Positions 51,756 to 62,100 of a stretch of 64,000 bases of DNA are shown here, in pieces. Source of the stretch: Methanofollis sp. UBA420. GTDB lineage: Archaea > Halobacteriota > Methanomicrobia > Methanomicrobiales > Methanofollaceae. Each line of letters begins with the position of its first letter. Within the stretch, counting starts at the first letter, position 1. The stretch spans positions 624,067-688,066 of the forward strand of contig NZ_DAGX01000002.1 in NCBI RefSeq assembly GCF_002498315.1, given 5' to 3'. A model generated the notes under the pieces. It was given only the letters and a program-made list of their open reading frames with translations, was not told the origin of the DNA and searched no databases. Made by a program: the position numbers and the translations under genes.

Positions 51756-52636
51756 TGCGGATCGGGTACCCCTGCATGAACACCGCCATCGGGTGCACCT
51801 CGGCCCGCACCTTCAGGCTGAAGTCCTGGAGCGAGGAGAGGTTCCTCTCGACGGTCGCGGAGAACCTCTCCTGCCTCTCGCGGATCCTCGCGTTCAACGC
51901 CGAACACGACCTCCTCTTCTTCAGGGTCACCTCGGACCTCGTCCCCTTCGCCTCCCACCCGGTGAACGCCCTCGACTGGCCGGCGATCTTCGCGGAGGAG
52001 TTCGCCGGGATCGGGGCGTTCGTCCGGGGCCGCGGCATGCGCATCTCCCTGCACCCCGACCAGTTCACTCTCCTCACCTCACCCGACGCGGGTGTCGGTG
52101 AGAGGAGCGTCGCCGAACTGGCGTACCACGCCGCGGTCCTCGACGCCATGGGCCTGGACACGACGGCAAAGGTCCAGATCCACCTCGGCGGGGCCTACGG
52201 CGACAGGGAGGCGGCCGTCGGCCGGTTTCTCGACAGGTACCGCGCCCTCCCCCGCGAGGTGAGGCGGCGCCTCGTCGTCGAGAACGACGACCGCCTGTAC
52301 ACCGAGGCCGAGTGCCGCGCCGTCAGCCGCGAGTGCGGCATCCCCGTCCTCTTCGACGCCTTCCACCACGAGTGCAACCCCTCCGGCCTCGACACCGGCG
52401 CGGCCGTCGCCGCCTGCGCCGCCACCTGGTCGGAGAGGGACGGCGTCCCGATGGTCGACTACTCCTCCCAGGAACCGGACGGGCGGCGCGGCCGCCATGC
52501 CCGCACCCTCGACCCGGCCCACTTCGCCGCCTTCCTCGCCGCCGCCCGACCCCACGACCCCGACATCATGCTGGAGATCAAGGACAAGGAACAGAGCGCC
52601 CTCCGCGCCCTCTTGATCGTGCGGCACGCCGGGTGA
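51755..52636 (+). CDS. uvsE: UV damage endonuclease UvsE/UvdE
   Basis: 293 residues. It nicks DNA 5' of UV photoproducts and some other lesions using a metal cluster in a TIM-barrel. The ligand-bearing motifs are present: TSDLVPFASHPV, MRISLHPDQFTLL, VQIHLGGAYGD, LVVENDDRLYT, VLFDAFHHECNP, VDYSSQEP, and IMLEIKDKEQSAL at the end. The K-x-H of the bacterial enzyme reads VDY, a variant I believe is common in this subgroup. It is translationally coupled to the degenerate paralog upstream. Confidence 0.92.
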   Translation: MRIGYPCMNTAIGCTSARTFRLKSWSEERFLSTVAENLSCLSRILAFNAEHDLLFFRVTSDLVPFASHPVNALDWPAIFAEEFAGIGAFVRGRGMRISLHPDQFTLLTSPDAGVGERSVAELAYHAAVLDAMGLDTTAKVQIHLGGAYGDREAAVGRFLDRYRALPREVRRRLVVENDDRLYTEAECRAVSRECGIPVLFDAFHHECNPSGLDTGAAVAACAATWSERDGVPMVDYSSQEPDGRRGRHARTLDPAHFAAFLAAARPHDPDIMLEIKDKEQSALRALLIVRHAG

Positions 52637-52751
52637 GGGCCCGGCACGGCGCGCCATGTCAGAACATGGCAAGGTTATTGATGAGCGGGGCCAAACTCTT
52701 TTCCAACCATCACGGGCGGGGAGGCCGCCCGGATCAGAGGATAGTGTGCAC

Positions 52752-54044
52752 ATGTTCTGGAACAGGGAAATGGAGACGATTTCAGGGGCAGACCTCGAAG
52801 CGTTGCAGCTTTCACGGCTGAAGTGGACTGTACACCACTCGCAGAACGTCGACTTCTACCGGCGGAAGTTCAGGGACGCCGGCGTCACGCCGGACGACAT
52901 CACAATCCTCGCCGACGTGGAAAAACTCCCCTTCACCTACAAGAAGGAGTTGCGCGACGCCTACCCCTTCGGCAACATCGCCGTCCCGATGAAACAGGTC
53001 GTGCGCATCCACACCACCTCGGGCACGACAGGCAAACCGACCGTCGTCAGTTACACGAGACAGGACCTGGACAACTGGTCTGAACTGATCGCGCGGAACC
53101 TCACCATGATCGGCCTGACCGACGAGGACATCTTCCAGAACGCCGTGAACTACGGCCTCTTCACCGGCGGCCTCGGCTTCCACTACGGCGCCGAGAAGAT
53201 CGGGGCGACCGTGATCCCGAGCGCCACCGGCAACACCAAGAGGCAGATCGAGATGATCCAGGACTTCGGCGTCACCGCGATCCACTGCACCCCCAGCTAC
53301 GGGATGCACCTCGCCGAGGTCGCCGAGGAGATGGGCGCCACCCTCGACACCCTGCGGATCGGGATCTTCGGCGCCGAACCCTGGTCAGAGAACATGAGAA
53401 AGGAACTGGAGGAACGTCTCGGCCTCGAAGCCTTCGACTCGTACGGGATGTCGGAGATGTACGGGCCGGGCGCCGGTTTCGAGTGCCCCGAGCACGACGG
53501 CCTCCACATCTGGCACGACTGCTACCTCGCCGAGATCATCGACCCCATCACGGGCGAACGCCTGCCCGACGGCGAGAAGGGCGAACTGGTCGTCACGCCC
53601 CTGGTCAAGGAGGCGATGCCCCTGATCCGGTACCGCACCGGCGACATCACCCGCATCATCCCCGAGGACTGCCCGTGCGGCCGCGGCAAGAAGATCGCGC
53701 GCATCACCGGCAGGGCCGACGACATGCTCGTCATCAGGGGAATCAACGTCTTCCCGTCCCAGATCGAGCACACCCTCCTCTCCATCCCCGACGTGGGGGA
53801 CCAGTTCATGGTATATGTGGACAGGATCAACCATCTTGACGAGATGACGATCGAGGTCGAGATCAACAGGAAGAGTTTCAGCGGCGAACTCGCCGACCTC
53901 GCCCGCCTCCAGAAAACGGTGGCCGGGGCGATCAAGGAGGCCCTGAATCTCAGGACGACCGTCAGGCTCGTTGAACCGGGCAGCCTGCCCCGCTTCGAGG
54001 GGAAGGCCCGCCACGTCGTGGACAGGAGGAATGAGATCTGGTGA
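52752..54044 (+). CDS. paaK: Phenylacetate-CoA ligase family protein (copy 1)
   Basis: About 430 residues of the adenylate-forming PaaK group. The P-loop-like motif is HTTSGTTGKPTVVSYT, followed by YGLFTGGLGFHYGAEKIGATVIP, the A5-type region DSYGMSEMYGPG, the hinge RYRTGDITRI, and the C-terminal VIRGINVFPSQIEHTLL. Cysteines in PEDCPCGRGKKIAR are typical. It activates an aryl acetate as its CoA thioester; in methanogens these ligases accompany aromatic amino acid metabolism through indolepyruvate oxidoreductase. The start is the ATG before FWNREMETI; a GTG two codons earlier has the better SD spacing. Overlaps the second copy by 4 bp. Confidence 0.88.
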   Translation: MFWNREMETISGADLEALQLSRLKWTVHHSQNVDFYRRKFRDAGVTPDDITILADVEKLPFTYKKELRDAYPFGNIAVPMKQVVRIHTTSGTTGKPTVVSYTRQDLDNWSELIARNLTMIGLTDEDIFQNAVNYGLFTGGLGFHYGAEKIGATVIPSATGNTKRQIEMIQDFGVTAIHCTPSYGMHLAEVAEEMGATLDTLRIGIFGAEPWSENMRKELEERLGLEAFDSYGMSEMYGPGAGFECPEHDGLHIWHDCYLAEIIDPITGERLPDGEKGELVVTPLVKEAMPLIRYRTGDITRIIPEDCPCGRGKKIARITGRADDMLVIRGINVFPSQIEHTLLSIPDVGDQFMVYVDRINHLDEMTIEVEINRKSFSGELADLARLQKTVAGAIKEALNLRTTVRLVEPGSLPRFEGKARHVVDRRNEIW

Positions 54045-55345
54045 GGATGTGGGACCCCCGCGTCGAGGAGATGCCGGCCGGGGAGATGAAAAAACTCCAG
54101 TACCGGCTTTTGAAGACGCTCGTCTACCGGTTGTACAGTTTTTCCGACTTCTATCACGCGCGGATGCGGGAGGCCGGCGTCCACCCCGACGATGTCAGGA
54201 CGCTCGACGACGTCACGAAGCTCCCCTTCATGTACAAGCGGGATCTGCGGGACAACTACCCTGACCGCCTCTTCACCGCGCCGCAGGAGGAACTCGTCCG
54301 CTACCATGTCTCGTCGGGGACGACGGGCAAACCCACGGTCGTCGGCTACACCGCAAACGACCTGGAGAACTGGACGACCTCCCTCGCCCGCTCCTTCACC
54401 GCCTGCGGCCTCGGCCGGGGCGACGTGATCCAGGTGAGTTACGGCTACGGCCTCTTCACCGGCGGCCTCGGCATCCACTACGGCGCCGAGAGGGTGGGGG
54501 CGACCGTGCTCCCGATGAGTACGGGCAACACCGAGAGGCAGATCGAACTGATGCAGGACCTCCATGTGACGGCGATCGCCTGCACTCCCTCGTACCTCAT
54601 GCACCTCGGCGAGACGGCCGAGAAGATGGGCGTCTCGATCCCGAAGGACACGGGTCTCCGCCTCGGTATCCTGGGGGCCGAACCCTGGTCCGAGCAGATG
54701 CGGAAGAAGATCCAGGAGTCCCTCGGCATCAGGGTCTTCGACATCTACGGCACGAGCGAACTCTCCGGCCCGATGTTCACCGAGTGCGCCGAACAGAACG
54801 GCATCCATATCTGGGGGGACATCGCATACCCGGAGATCATCGACCCGGAGACCGGCGAGCAGTTGCCGCCCGGCGAGAAGGGCGAACTGGTGATGACCAT
54901 CCTGAAAAAGGAGGCATTCCCCCTGATCCGGTACCGCGTCGGGGACATCACGGCCCTCGACGACTCGGTCTGTGCCTGCGGCCGGACGTCGCCGCGGATC
55001 ATGCGCATCCAGGGCCGCGTCGACGATATGCTCATCGTGCGCGGGATCAATGTCTTCCCGTCGCAGGTCGAACACACGCTCATGGGCATCCCCGAGGTGG
55101 TCGGCAGCGCCTTCCTGATCGAGGTGGACCGCCGCGGGGCCCTGGACTCCATGCTGGTGCGGGTGGAGATGAGCAAGGAGGCCTTCTCCGACAAGATCAC
55201 CGACCTGATGAGGGTGCGGGGGAAGGTCGTCCACCAGTTGAAGAGTTCCCTCAATGTGGCGGCCGACGTCGAACTCGTGGCGCCGGGGTCGCTCCCCCGC
55301 TTCGAGGGGAAGGCAAAGAGAGTGATTGACCGGAGAGTGTACTGA
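54041..55345 (+). CDS. paaK: Phenylacetate-CoA ligase family protein (copy 2)
   Basis: 434 residues, homologous to copy 1 throughout. Motifs: HVSSGTTGKPTVVGYT, YGYGLFTGGLGIHYGAERVGATVLP, DIYGTSELSGP, RYRVGDITALDDSVCACGR and VRGINVFPSQVEHTLMGI. Starts at GTG overlapping the previous stop (GTGA). Tandem PaaK genes suggest different aryl-acid substrates, for example phenylacetate and indoleacetate or hydroxyphenylacetate. Two bases separate it from the ACT gene. Confidence 0.88.
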   Translation: MRMWDPRVEEMPAGEMKKLQYRLLKTLVYRLYSFSDFYHARMREAGVHPDDVRTLDDVTKLPFMYKRDLRDNYPDRLFTAPQEELVRYHVSSGTTGKPTVVGYTANDLENWTTSLARSFTACGLGRGDVIQVSYGYGLFTGGLGIHYGAERVGATVLPMSTGNTERQIELMQDLHVTAIACTPSYLMHLGETAEKMGVSIPKDTGLRLGILGAEPWSEQMRKKIQESLGIRVFDIYGTSELSGPMFTECAEQNGIHIWGDIAYPEIIDPETGEQLPPGEKGELVMTILKKEAFPLIRYRVGDITALDDSVCACGRTSPRIMRIQGRVDDMLIVRGINVFPSQVEHTLMGIPEVVGSAFLIEVDRRGALDSMLVRVEMSKEAFSDKITDLMRVRGKVVHQLKSSLNVAADVELVAPGSLPRFEGKAKRVIDRRVY

Positions 55346-55347
55346 AG

Positions 55348-55782
55348 ATGGCTGAGAAGAAGTATATCATCAAGCAGGTCTCGATCTTTTCAGAGAACAA
55401 GCCCGGCCGCCTTGCGGCGATCGCCCGCGCCCTCGAAGAGGCCGGGATCAATATCCTCGCGTTCTCGATCGCGGAGGCGAACGGCTTCGGCGTCGTGCGG
55501 GCGCTCGTGAACAGGCCGGAGAAGGCCCACGACTGTCTCACGAAACTCGGCTTCATGGTCTCCTTCACCGACGTCATCGCCGTCGCCATGCGCGACGAAC
55601 CCGGCGGCCTCTACGAGATCGCCCGCATCCTCGGCGACGCGGGGGTCAATATCGAGTACTCGTACGCCTACTCGGGCAAGGATGCGGCTGTGCTCATCCT
55701 GCGGGTCGACCAGGTCGAGGAGGGGATCGACAGGATCCTCGCCGCGGGCGGGAAACTGCTCAGCGTAGATCTTTTCCAGTGA
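55348..55782 (+). CDS. Tandem ACT-domain protein
   Basis: 144 residues made of two ACT domains (VSIFSENKPGRLAAIARALEEAGINILAFSI and VAMRDEPGGLYEIARILGDAGVNIEYSYAY). ACT pairs bind amino acids, and this type is usually encoded beside phenylacetate-CoA ligases. It probably senses an aromatic amino acid and regulates the two ligases encoded just upstream, with which it is co-transcribed. Confidence 0.88.
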   Translation: MAEKKYIIKQVSIFSENKPGRLAAIARALEEAGINILAFSIAEANGFGVVRALVNRPEKAHDCLTKLGFMVSFTDVIAVAMRDEPGGLYEIARILGDAGVNIEYSYAYSGKDAAVLILRVDQVEEGIDRILAAGGKLLSVDLFQ

Positions 55783-55807
55783 CGCCCCGCGGGGCGTGGT
55801 CCCTCTC

Positions 55808-55814
55808 TTTTTTT
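55808..55814 (+). terminator. Oligo-T terminator of the paaK-ACT operon
   Basis: Seven T residues 26 bases after the ACT stop and just before the convergent lipoprotein gene ends. Confidence 0.5.
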
Positions 55815-55820
55815 GCGATA

Positions 55821-56147
55821 TTATAGCCGGGCGATCCCGGTGATCGCGATGCGTTTGCCCCACATCTGGATGCCCATCCCTTCTTCCGCGGCTACCGCGG
55901 TCACGCGCACGTGCAGGCCCTCGACCTGGTACTCTTCGGCCAGGTTCGTCGGGAAGAAGTGCCCGCCGTCATCGCCGGTGATGCCCCAGAAACCCCCTTC
56001 GAGGTCCACATAGGTGACGGTGCCGTTGAATGTCACGCCATCGTGTGCGCCGTCGTCCGCAGGTTCTTCCGTGCCGGTGCACCCGGCGGCGACCAGAAAG
56101 AGGGAGAGCAGGAGAGAGCACACGACGCTGGAGACGATCGATCTCAT
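55821..56147 (-). CDS. Small secreted lipoprotein
   Basis: 108 residues. The signal sequence RSIVSSVVCSLLLSLFLVAAGC ends in a lipobox (VAAGC), so the mature protein starts at a lipid-modified Cys followed by an acidic linker (TGTEEPADDGAHDG). The 75-residue body is predicted beta-rich (VTFNGTVTYVDLEGGFWGITGDDGGHFFPTNL...LHVRVTAV), OB-like, as in DUF-type lipoproteins with W-GI-GDDG. Function unknown. The start is the Met before RSIVSS. Confidence 0.75.
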   Translation of the reverse strand: MRSIVSSVVCSLLLSLFLVAAGCTGTEEPADDGAHDGVTFNGTVTYVDLEGGFWGITGDDGGHFFPTNLAEEYQVEGLHVRVTAVAAEEGMGIQMWGKRIAITGIARL

Positions 56148-56343
56148 AAAAACAGATGGACTGTGCACTCTGATAAGATGATTGGGCCCGGGACGAGCGC
56201 CGGAACAGGATACGCCATGAAAATGATCCCTGAGTCCGACTCTCCGGGTTTGCACGAGGATGTGACTCCATCACGTCCCCCTGCCAGAGATGCAGAGGAC
56301 CACCGTCTGAACGGTTCGCCCTCTATGCCCGATTCAACAGAGC

Positions 56344-56350
56344 AAAAAAA
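56344..56350 (-). terminator. Oligo-T terminator of the Big2 surface-protein gene
   Basis: Seven T residues on the minus strand nine bases beyond the stop codon. Confidence 0.5.
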
Positions 56351-56359
56351 GAATCGGGG

Positions 56360-58132
56360 TCAGTCCCTGCGGCCCCGGAGGACGAACGCCGCGCCCGCCC
56401 CCGCAAGGGCGGCGAGGACACCGAAGCCCGGACTCCGTGCAGGCGTGGTCGCGGTCGCGGGCGCCGTGCCGGTGGCGACCGGTGCGGCGGTCCGGACGAC
56501 CTCGGGCGACAGGGTCGCGGTCGGGGTCTGCGTGGGCGTCAGGGTCGGGGTGGCGGTATCGACCGCCGCCGACACGCTGCTCGCGGCAAAACCCGATCCC
56601 CCGCCACCACCGCCTCCGCCGGGTGTCGGCGGTTTCGGTGTCGGAACAGGCGGGGTGACCGCAGGTGCTCCGCCGATGGTGCGTACCATGGTGAAGACGG
56701 AAAATCCGGACGTCTTCACGGCATAGCAATGATAGCCCCCTTCGGTCTTCACCCACTCGGTCGGCAGCGCCTCCCATGCCCCGGAGACGGTGTTGTAGCG
56801 GTATGCCCGTACATTGTGCTTCTCGCCTGCAGGGAGGTCGGCAACAGGGATACGGAACGTCAGCACCGCGCTGTATGCGAGGTGCTTCGCGTCCTTCAGG
56901 TTCTCCGGCGTGATGCTGAGGGAGAGGAACGCATCCTCCGGCAGGCCCATGCCCGCGGCAAAGGCCGGGACATCCCCGCCTGCAGGTTTCACCGTGAACC
57001 CGGCATTCCCGTCGACGTCCTGCCGGTCGACCACGATCTTCAGGACGGCACCCGGACTATCAGATGCTATCGTCGGGCTGACCGGGTTCTTCGGCGCCGG
57101 CGGTACGGACGCCGGCGCCAGGTACACGGTCACATGTACCGGATCCGAAAGTGCGTCTCCGGCCTTTGCCGTGATGGTGGTGTTGCCGCCATGTACGGCC
57201 GTGAAGAGGCCGGTGGTCCGGTTGATTGTCCCGACAGACATGTCGGAACTCGCCCACGTCACCGGCACGGTCTTCAGGGTGCCGTACTGGTCATAGACCT
57301 TCGCGGCAAACTGCCGCGTCTCTGTCGTGTTCAGGGGAGAGACGATCTTCGAGGGCGTCACCACGACCCTTGCCGGCGCCGGCGTGGCTTTGACGGTCAG
57401 CGTCACCGCACCGGACATCCTGTCCCCGGCCTTCGCGGTGACGGCGGTACTGCCGGCACCGACAGCCGTGAAGAGACCGGTGGTCCGGTTGATCGTCCCG
57501 ACCGTCGGATTGGAACTCGCCCAGGCGACCGGGACGTCCATCGCACTGCCGTACTGGTCACGGACCTCCGCGGCAAACTGCCGCGTGTCGCCGGGGAAGA
57601 GGGGCGACACCGTCGGCGGCGTGACCGCAAGAGTCGTCACGACCGGCGGGTCTCTGTCGGTGACGACCGTGCCGTTCACGACAGAATACTTTTTCGAGAC
57701 ATCGTCGCCGGGCGTGCCGGCAGAACCCTTCTCCGCGATACACCTGACAGTCAGGGTCACGGGCGCGGAGAGGCCCGACGTCGTCGGCGTACAGTCCACA
57801 TAGAAAAGCGTCAGGTCGCCGGTAACGCCGGTCAGGTGATAGAAACTGACCTCCGCGGTATTATCGACGGTATTCACCGTCAATGTCGCCCCGTCGACGG
57901 GGTTCGTCGTGTTCGCGGCGATGACGACGCTCGACGCGTCCGCCGTGACACTGATATCGCATGCATCGAGTCTGTCCGCGCCGGTCACGGTGACAGGCAC
58001 GACAACGGTCTCGCCGACAGGTATGGGTCCTGTCGGCGTCTTCACCGTGATCTCGGCGGCACCGACCGCACCGGCACTGCCCAGCAGGAGCAGGGCCAGC
58101 GCGACCAGCACCATAGAACGTACGAATCTCAT
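56360..58132 (-). CDS. Big2-domain PGF-CTERM surface protein
   Basis: 590 residues. Signal peptide (MVLVALALLLLGSAGAVGAA), a cohesin-like domain (about 27-160, TGADRLDACDISVTADASSVV), and two bacterial Ig-like group 2 repeats (about 165-340: VAWASSNPTVGTINRTTGLFTAV and VTWASSDMSVGTINRTTGLFTAV). A PGF-pre-PGF-type domain follows (about 345-500: VDRQDVDGNAGFTV, PENLKDAKHLAY, YRYNTVSGAWEALPTEWVKTEGGY, KTSGFSVFTMVR). A Pro/Thr/Gly linker precedes the C-terminal SPGFGVLAALAGAGAAFVLRGRRD, i.e. the PGF-CTERM signal that archaeosortase A removes while attaching a lipid. Probably displayed on the S-layer. It lies 3 bp after the dockerin gene. Confidence 0.88.
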   Translation of the reverse strand: MRFVRSMVLVALALLLLGSAGAVGAAEITVKTPTGPIPVGETVVVPVTVTGADRLDACDISVTADASSVVIAANTTNPVDGATLTVNTVDNTAEVSFYHLTGVTGDLTLFYVDCTPTTSGLSAPVTLTVRCIAEKGSAGTPGDDVSKKYSVVNGTVVTDRDPPVVTTLAVTPPTVSPLFPGDTRQFAAEVRDQYGSAMDVPVAWASSNPTVGTINRTTGLFTAVGAGSTAVTAKAGDRMSGAVTLTVKATPAPARVVVTPSKIVSPLNTTETRQFAAKVYDQYGTLKTVPVTWASSDMSVGTINRTTGLFTAVHGGNTTITAKAGDALSDPVHVTVYLAPASVPPAPKNPVSPTIASDSPGAVLKIVVDRQDVDGNAGFTVKPAGGDVPAFAAGMGLPEDAFLSLSITPENLKDAKHLAYSAVLTFRIPVADLPAGEKHNVRAYRYNTVSGAWEALPTEWVKTEGGYHCYAVKTSGFSVFTMVRTIGGAPAVTPPVPTPKPPTPGGGGGGGGSGFAASSVSAAVDTATPTLTPTQTPTATLSPEVVRTAAPVATGTAPATATTPARSPGFGVLAALAGAGAAFVLRGRRD

Positions 58133-58135
58133 CCT

Positions 58136-59062
58136 TCACCTCTGCTGGAAATGTTCGTCCAGGAGACCGACGGCATATCCGGCCATTTCACGCACGTCGC
58201 CCTCGTCAAGGACGCCGTCGCCGTTCACGTCGCCGTAGAAGACGCCCGTTTCATCGAGGGCCGACAGATGCGCCAGGTGTCGTGCACCATCGCGTGCATC
58301 CGCGGAGTTCGCGACACCGTTGCCGTTCGCATCGCCGATGACCCTCCCGGTAAAGGCCAGGTCGAGTTTTGCGGCGGCGCCCGGGTTTCCCGAGATCGTA
58401 ACTCTGCCGTCGCCGGCGACACTGACATTCGACCGTGGCACGTCGGTCCACGATCCCCCGGCATACTTTCTCACCGCCAGGTCGCCCAGGAGGACCGACC
58501 TCTCACCGCGGGAGAGAGACGGGGCCCGGATAGTCGCGCCCGGCACAACCTCGTACCTGAGACCAGCAGGGGTCAGTGCGCTCCAGGTGCCGTCTTTCAC
58601 CGTGTCGGCCACCATCTTCCTGAAGGAGAGGGTGTCGCAGGTTTCGTGGGCGAAGGCCAGGTTCTGGTAGCCGACGCTGTACTCGGAGTCGTGCAGCGTC
58701 ATCCTGACAGATCCGGGTTCATCCGACCGGGTGACATACGCGACCGAGACGAGAGGTTCTTCAGCGGTCGCCGTCAGGGCCTCCGGGAAGATGAGCGCCA
58801 CCGAGAGGGTGCCGTCGTGCGCATGGTGGTTCACGTACCCCGCAGAGATGTTCGTCACCCCGGTGATCTCCAGGTAGTCGGGGTCGTATGAAAGCCTGAA
58901 CCCGACCCCTTCGACCGCGTCCAGGTCGGAGGCGGCGATCGTGAACGCCCCCTCGCCGGTCTCGACCATCGATTCCTGTACTGCAATATCTGCCGCGCAG
59001 GCCACGCCGCAGACCATCGCCAGGACGCAGACCGACAGCAGGCATATCTTTGTCGGTGTCAT
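58136..59062 (-). CDS. Secreted cohesin-like/dockerin protein
   Basis: 308 residues. Signal peptide TKICLLSVCVLAMVCGVACA, then a cohesin-like beta-sandwich (about 25-160: GVGFRLSYDPDYLEITGVTN). A second beta region follows (about 160-240). The end is a type I dockerin with two calcium loops (GDANGNGVANSADARDGARHL and GDVNGDGVLDEGDVREMAGYAVGL). It has no membrane anchor, so the dockerin could attach it to a cohesin-bearing surface protein. The start is the ATG before TPTKICLL; upstream in-frame codons overlap no domain. Co-oriented with its surface-protein neighbours. Confidence 0.85.
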   Translation of the reverse strand: MTPTKICLLSVCVLAMVCGVACAADIAVQESMVETGEGAFTIAASDLDAVEGVGFRLSYDPDYLEITGVTNISAGYVNHHAHDGTLSVALIFPEALTATAEEPLVSVAYVTRSDEPGSVRMTLHDSEYSVGYQNLAFAHETCDTLSFRKMVADTVKDGTWSALTPAGLRYEVVPGATIRAPSLSRGERSVLLGDLAVRKYAGGSWTDVPRSNVSVAGDGRVTISGNPGAAAKLDLAFTGRVIGDANGNGVANSADARDGARHLAHLSALDETGVFYGDVNGDGVLDEGDVREMAGYAVGLLDEHFQQR

Positions 59063-59151
59063 GTGCCGTACTCCTCGCACAAAAGAGAGGGTTTCCTGAT
59101 CGGAAACCCGGTGCTCGTCATTCTGGTGTGCTGTCATTTTCCCCCGCCGGA

Positions 59152-62100
59152 TCAGTCCCTGCGTCCCGAGAGGGCGACTGCAGCAGCCGCGCCCGCGAGG
59201 GCGGCGAGGGTGCCGAAGCCCGGACTCTGTGCGGGCGTGGTCGTGGCGGAGGCAACGGGTGCGTCGGTCGTCGGCGCCCCTGTGGGCGCGACCGTCGGCG
59301 TCGGGGTGTCGACCGCCGCCGAACCGCTGCCCGCGGTTACCTCCTTCCCGTACACGATTGCGCATGTGCCTGCCGCGGGGATGTGCGCCGCGTACGAGGT
59401 CATGCCTCCCTCCTCGCCGAGACAACGGGTGGACTGGACGGTCCAGTTCCCTCCCGCCAGGAAGGCGAGGGCGACATCGTCCTTCGTGTACCCGGCGCCG
59501 GTGCAGGCGGCGGTCGGCACGCAGAAGGTGATGTCGATGCCGTTCTCGACGGAGACGCGTTTGACGGTGACCGTGAAGGCCCGGTAGAACGCCTGTGCCG
59601 GCCTGACCCCGGCGTCCTCGTCGACGACGACGAGAGCGCCCGCGGCGCCTGAACCCGGGGAAACGTCCCGCACGACGCCCTTGAAGTGGGCGACGCCGTC
59701 GCCGTCACAGACGGCCGCAACAAGGTCGCTCTTCCCGCCGCTCCCGGAGGAACCGACAGGGGACGACGGGGTCGCCGGAGTGGGCGGCATGGCCTTCGGG
59801 ATGGCACGCACGGCCGTGAAGACGGAGAAGCCCGGCGTCTTCACCTCATAGTGGTGATAGCCAGCCTCGGTCTTCACCCAGACGGTCGGCAGCGCCTCCC
59901 ATGCCGCGGTGACGGTGTTGTACCGGTACACTCTCATGTTGTACTTCTCGTCCTCCGGGACCGTGCTCGTCGGGATGCAGACGGTCAGCACCGCACTGAA
60001 ATTGAGTTTCTTCGCGTCCTTCAGGTTCTCCGGCGTGATGTCGAGGGAGAAGAACGCATCTTCAGGCCTGCCCATGCCCGCGACAAAGGTCGGGACATCC
60101 CCGCTCGCCGGGGTCACGACCGTAACATTGAACCTGGCATCTCCGTCGACATCCTGCCGGTCGACACAGATCTCCGGGACGATTGCCGAAACATCAGGGG
60201 AACCCGACTCGATCGTCGGCCTGACCGGGTTTTGGGGTGCGGGGGGCGTCGGAACGGAGGGCGTGGCAGTCACGACTGCGGTGCAGACGACAAAATCGGA
60301 AGGATACGTCTCCGCATCGACACCGCCGGGGGTCACGGTGAGTCTGATACCGCAGATGCCGGGCCGTGCAAAGGTGACGGTCGTCTCCGGGGTATCGCTG
60401 GAGGAGAACGTGCCGACGTCGTCACCGACAAACTCCCAGAGATAGGTTGCATTTTCCGGGTCATCCAGGTCGGGGACGTCGGCCCGGAATGTGGCGCTGG
60501 TGGTGACGGTGAAAGCCGCACCGTCTTCAATGTCGTCGATCCCGATCTTCAGGGGCAGACAGGCCACGGTGCCCGCCCAGCGGGCGGTGCCGATTGTCTG
60601 GCCGTCCCTGTCGGCGACGGTCAGGGTTACATTCGCAGGGCCGAAACGCGTGAAAGTGTGTTCCGCCTCCATCGCAGCAGAGGCGAAGGACAGCGTCGCG
60701 GTGCCGGAGGCATCGGTGAAGGTCCAGGTCCACGCACCGCACCAGTCAAGGCCGGTGCCGGCAGACTCCGCGGCGAAGACCGCGGGCATGCCGATGACCA
60801 CGTCACCGTCCGCAACGCGGAGGGCGGGGTCGAGGACGAGGTCGGTGGTCTGCACGAGGGGATAGTAGTCGCAGGCGCCGGGTGCAGGTTCGTAGCGGTT
60901 TGCCGGGTCCACGCCGAGATATCCGTTGACCGCATGGTTCGTCTCCGAGTAGCCGCTCGCGCCGTCGGGGGAACCCCACCAGTTGCCGGCGCGGACACCG
61001 CCGCCGACGATGTTTTCTCCCTCTTCGGGCGTGATGTTCCAGGCATAGGCCGATGCGGCGATGCCGGAGACGTAGGTATCCGTGGAGAAGACGTTGTCAT
61101 AGACGGAACCGCTGCCGCCGTCGGCCTCGACCGCACACCCGCCGACGCTGACAACCCTGTTCCGGGTGATCTCTGCCGGACGGGAAGCGCCCGCAGGGAC
61201 GGCGATGCCGACCATGCACTCCCTGACCGTGTTCCCGGCGATCTCGCCGTCGCCCGAGATGCCGGTGCCGCAGTCCGTAACAGTGTTGCCGCGGGTCAGT
61301 TCAAGAGTCTTGACAGTCGAATCGATGCCGACCTCGCAGCCGGTCACGGTGTTGTCGAGCACGCGGACGGTGGCGCCCGCGATATCGGGATTGTTCGTCC
61401 CGGGCGTGACGGAGATGCCGGCGTGCCGCATGGCGGTCACGGTATTGCCGGTGACGGTGGTGGTGCCGTCCTTCCCGGTGACGGAGATGCCGTCTCCCCT
61501 GCCGTCCATAACCCTGTTGCCGGCGATCTCGGCGCCGCCGGCACCGTCGGAGAGAGTGTTGGAGTAGTAGATGCTGCTTTTGGTGGCGCCGGAGACGATG
61601 TTGTTCGTCACGCGGGCATGGTCGTAGGCAATGATGGACTGGTACCCGATGCCGCCGTAGGCGCAGTTCGTCAGGACGTTCCCATCGGCAACGCCGTTTT
61701 TGACATAGATGCCGTACGATTTCGTATTCTTCAGCGTGCAGTCGAGGACGGAGACATCAGTCCCCTCAGTCCCCTCCACCCTGATGCCGATGTACCCGCC
61801 GTCGATGTAGCAGTTTTTGACGGTAATGTTCCTGTACTCTGTCCGGGCCTTTGTCGAGACGACCGTGCTCCTGGTGTCGGCGGTGAGCAGGACGTCGCGC
61901 CCGTCCATGACAACGTTGTCGCTCTCGATGCTGACGATGTGGGGCTGGGCTGCGAAGTAGTAGTAGCCCGGGGCCGTGATGGTGTACTTGCCGCTGGCAT
62001 ACGCGTACCCGGCCTCTCCGGCCTCTGTCAGTTCCACGCCGGTGACAGGCGGCATACCCACGCTGCACAGCGGGGCCCTGTCATAGGCGCCGTCGGCCAC

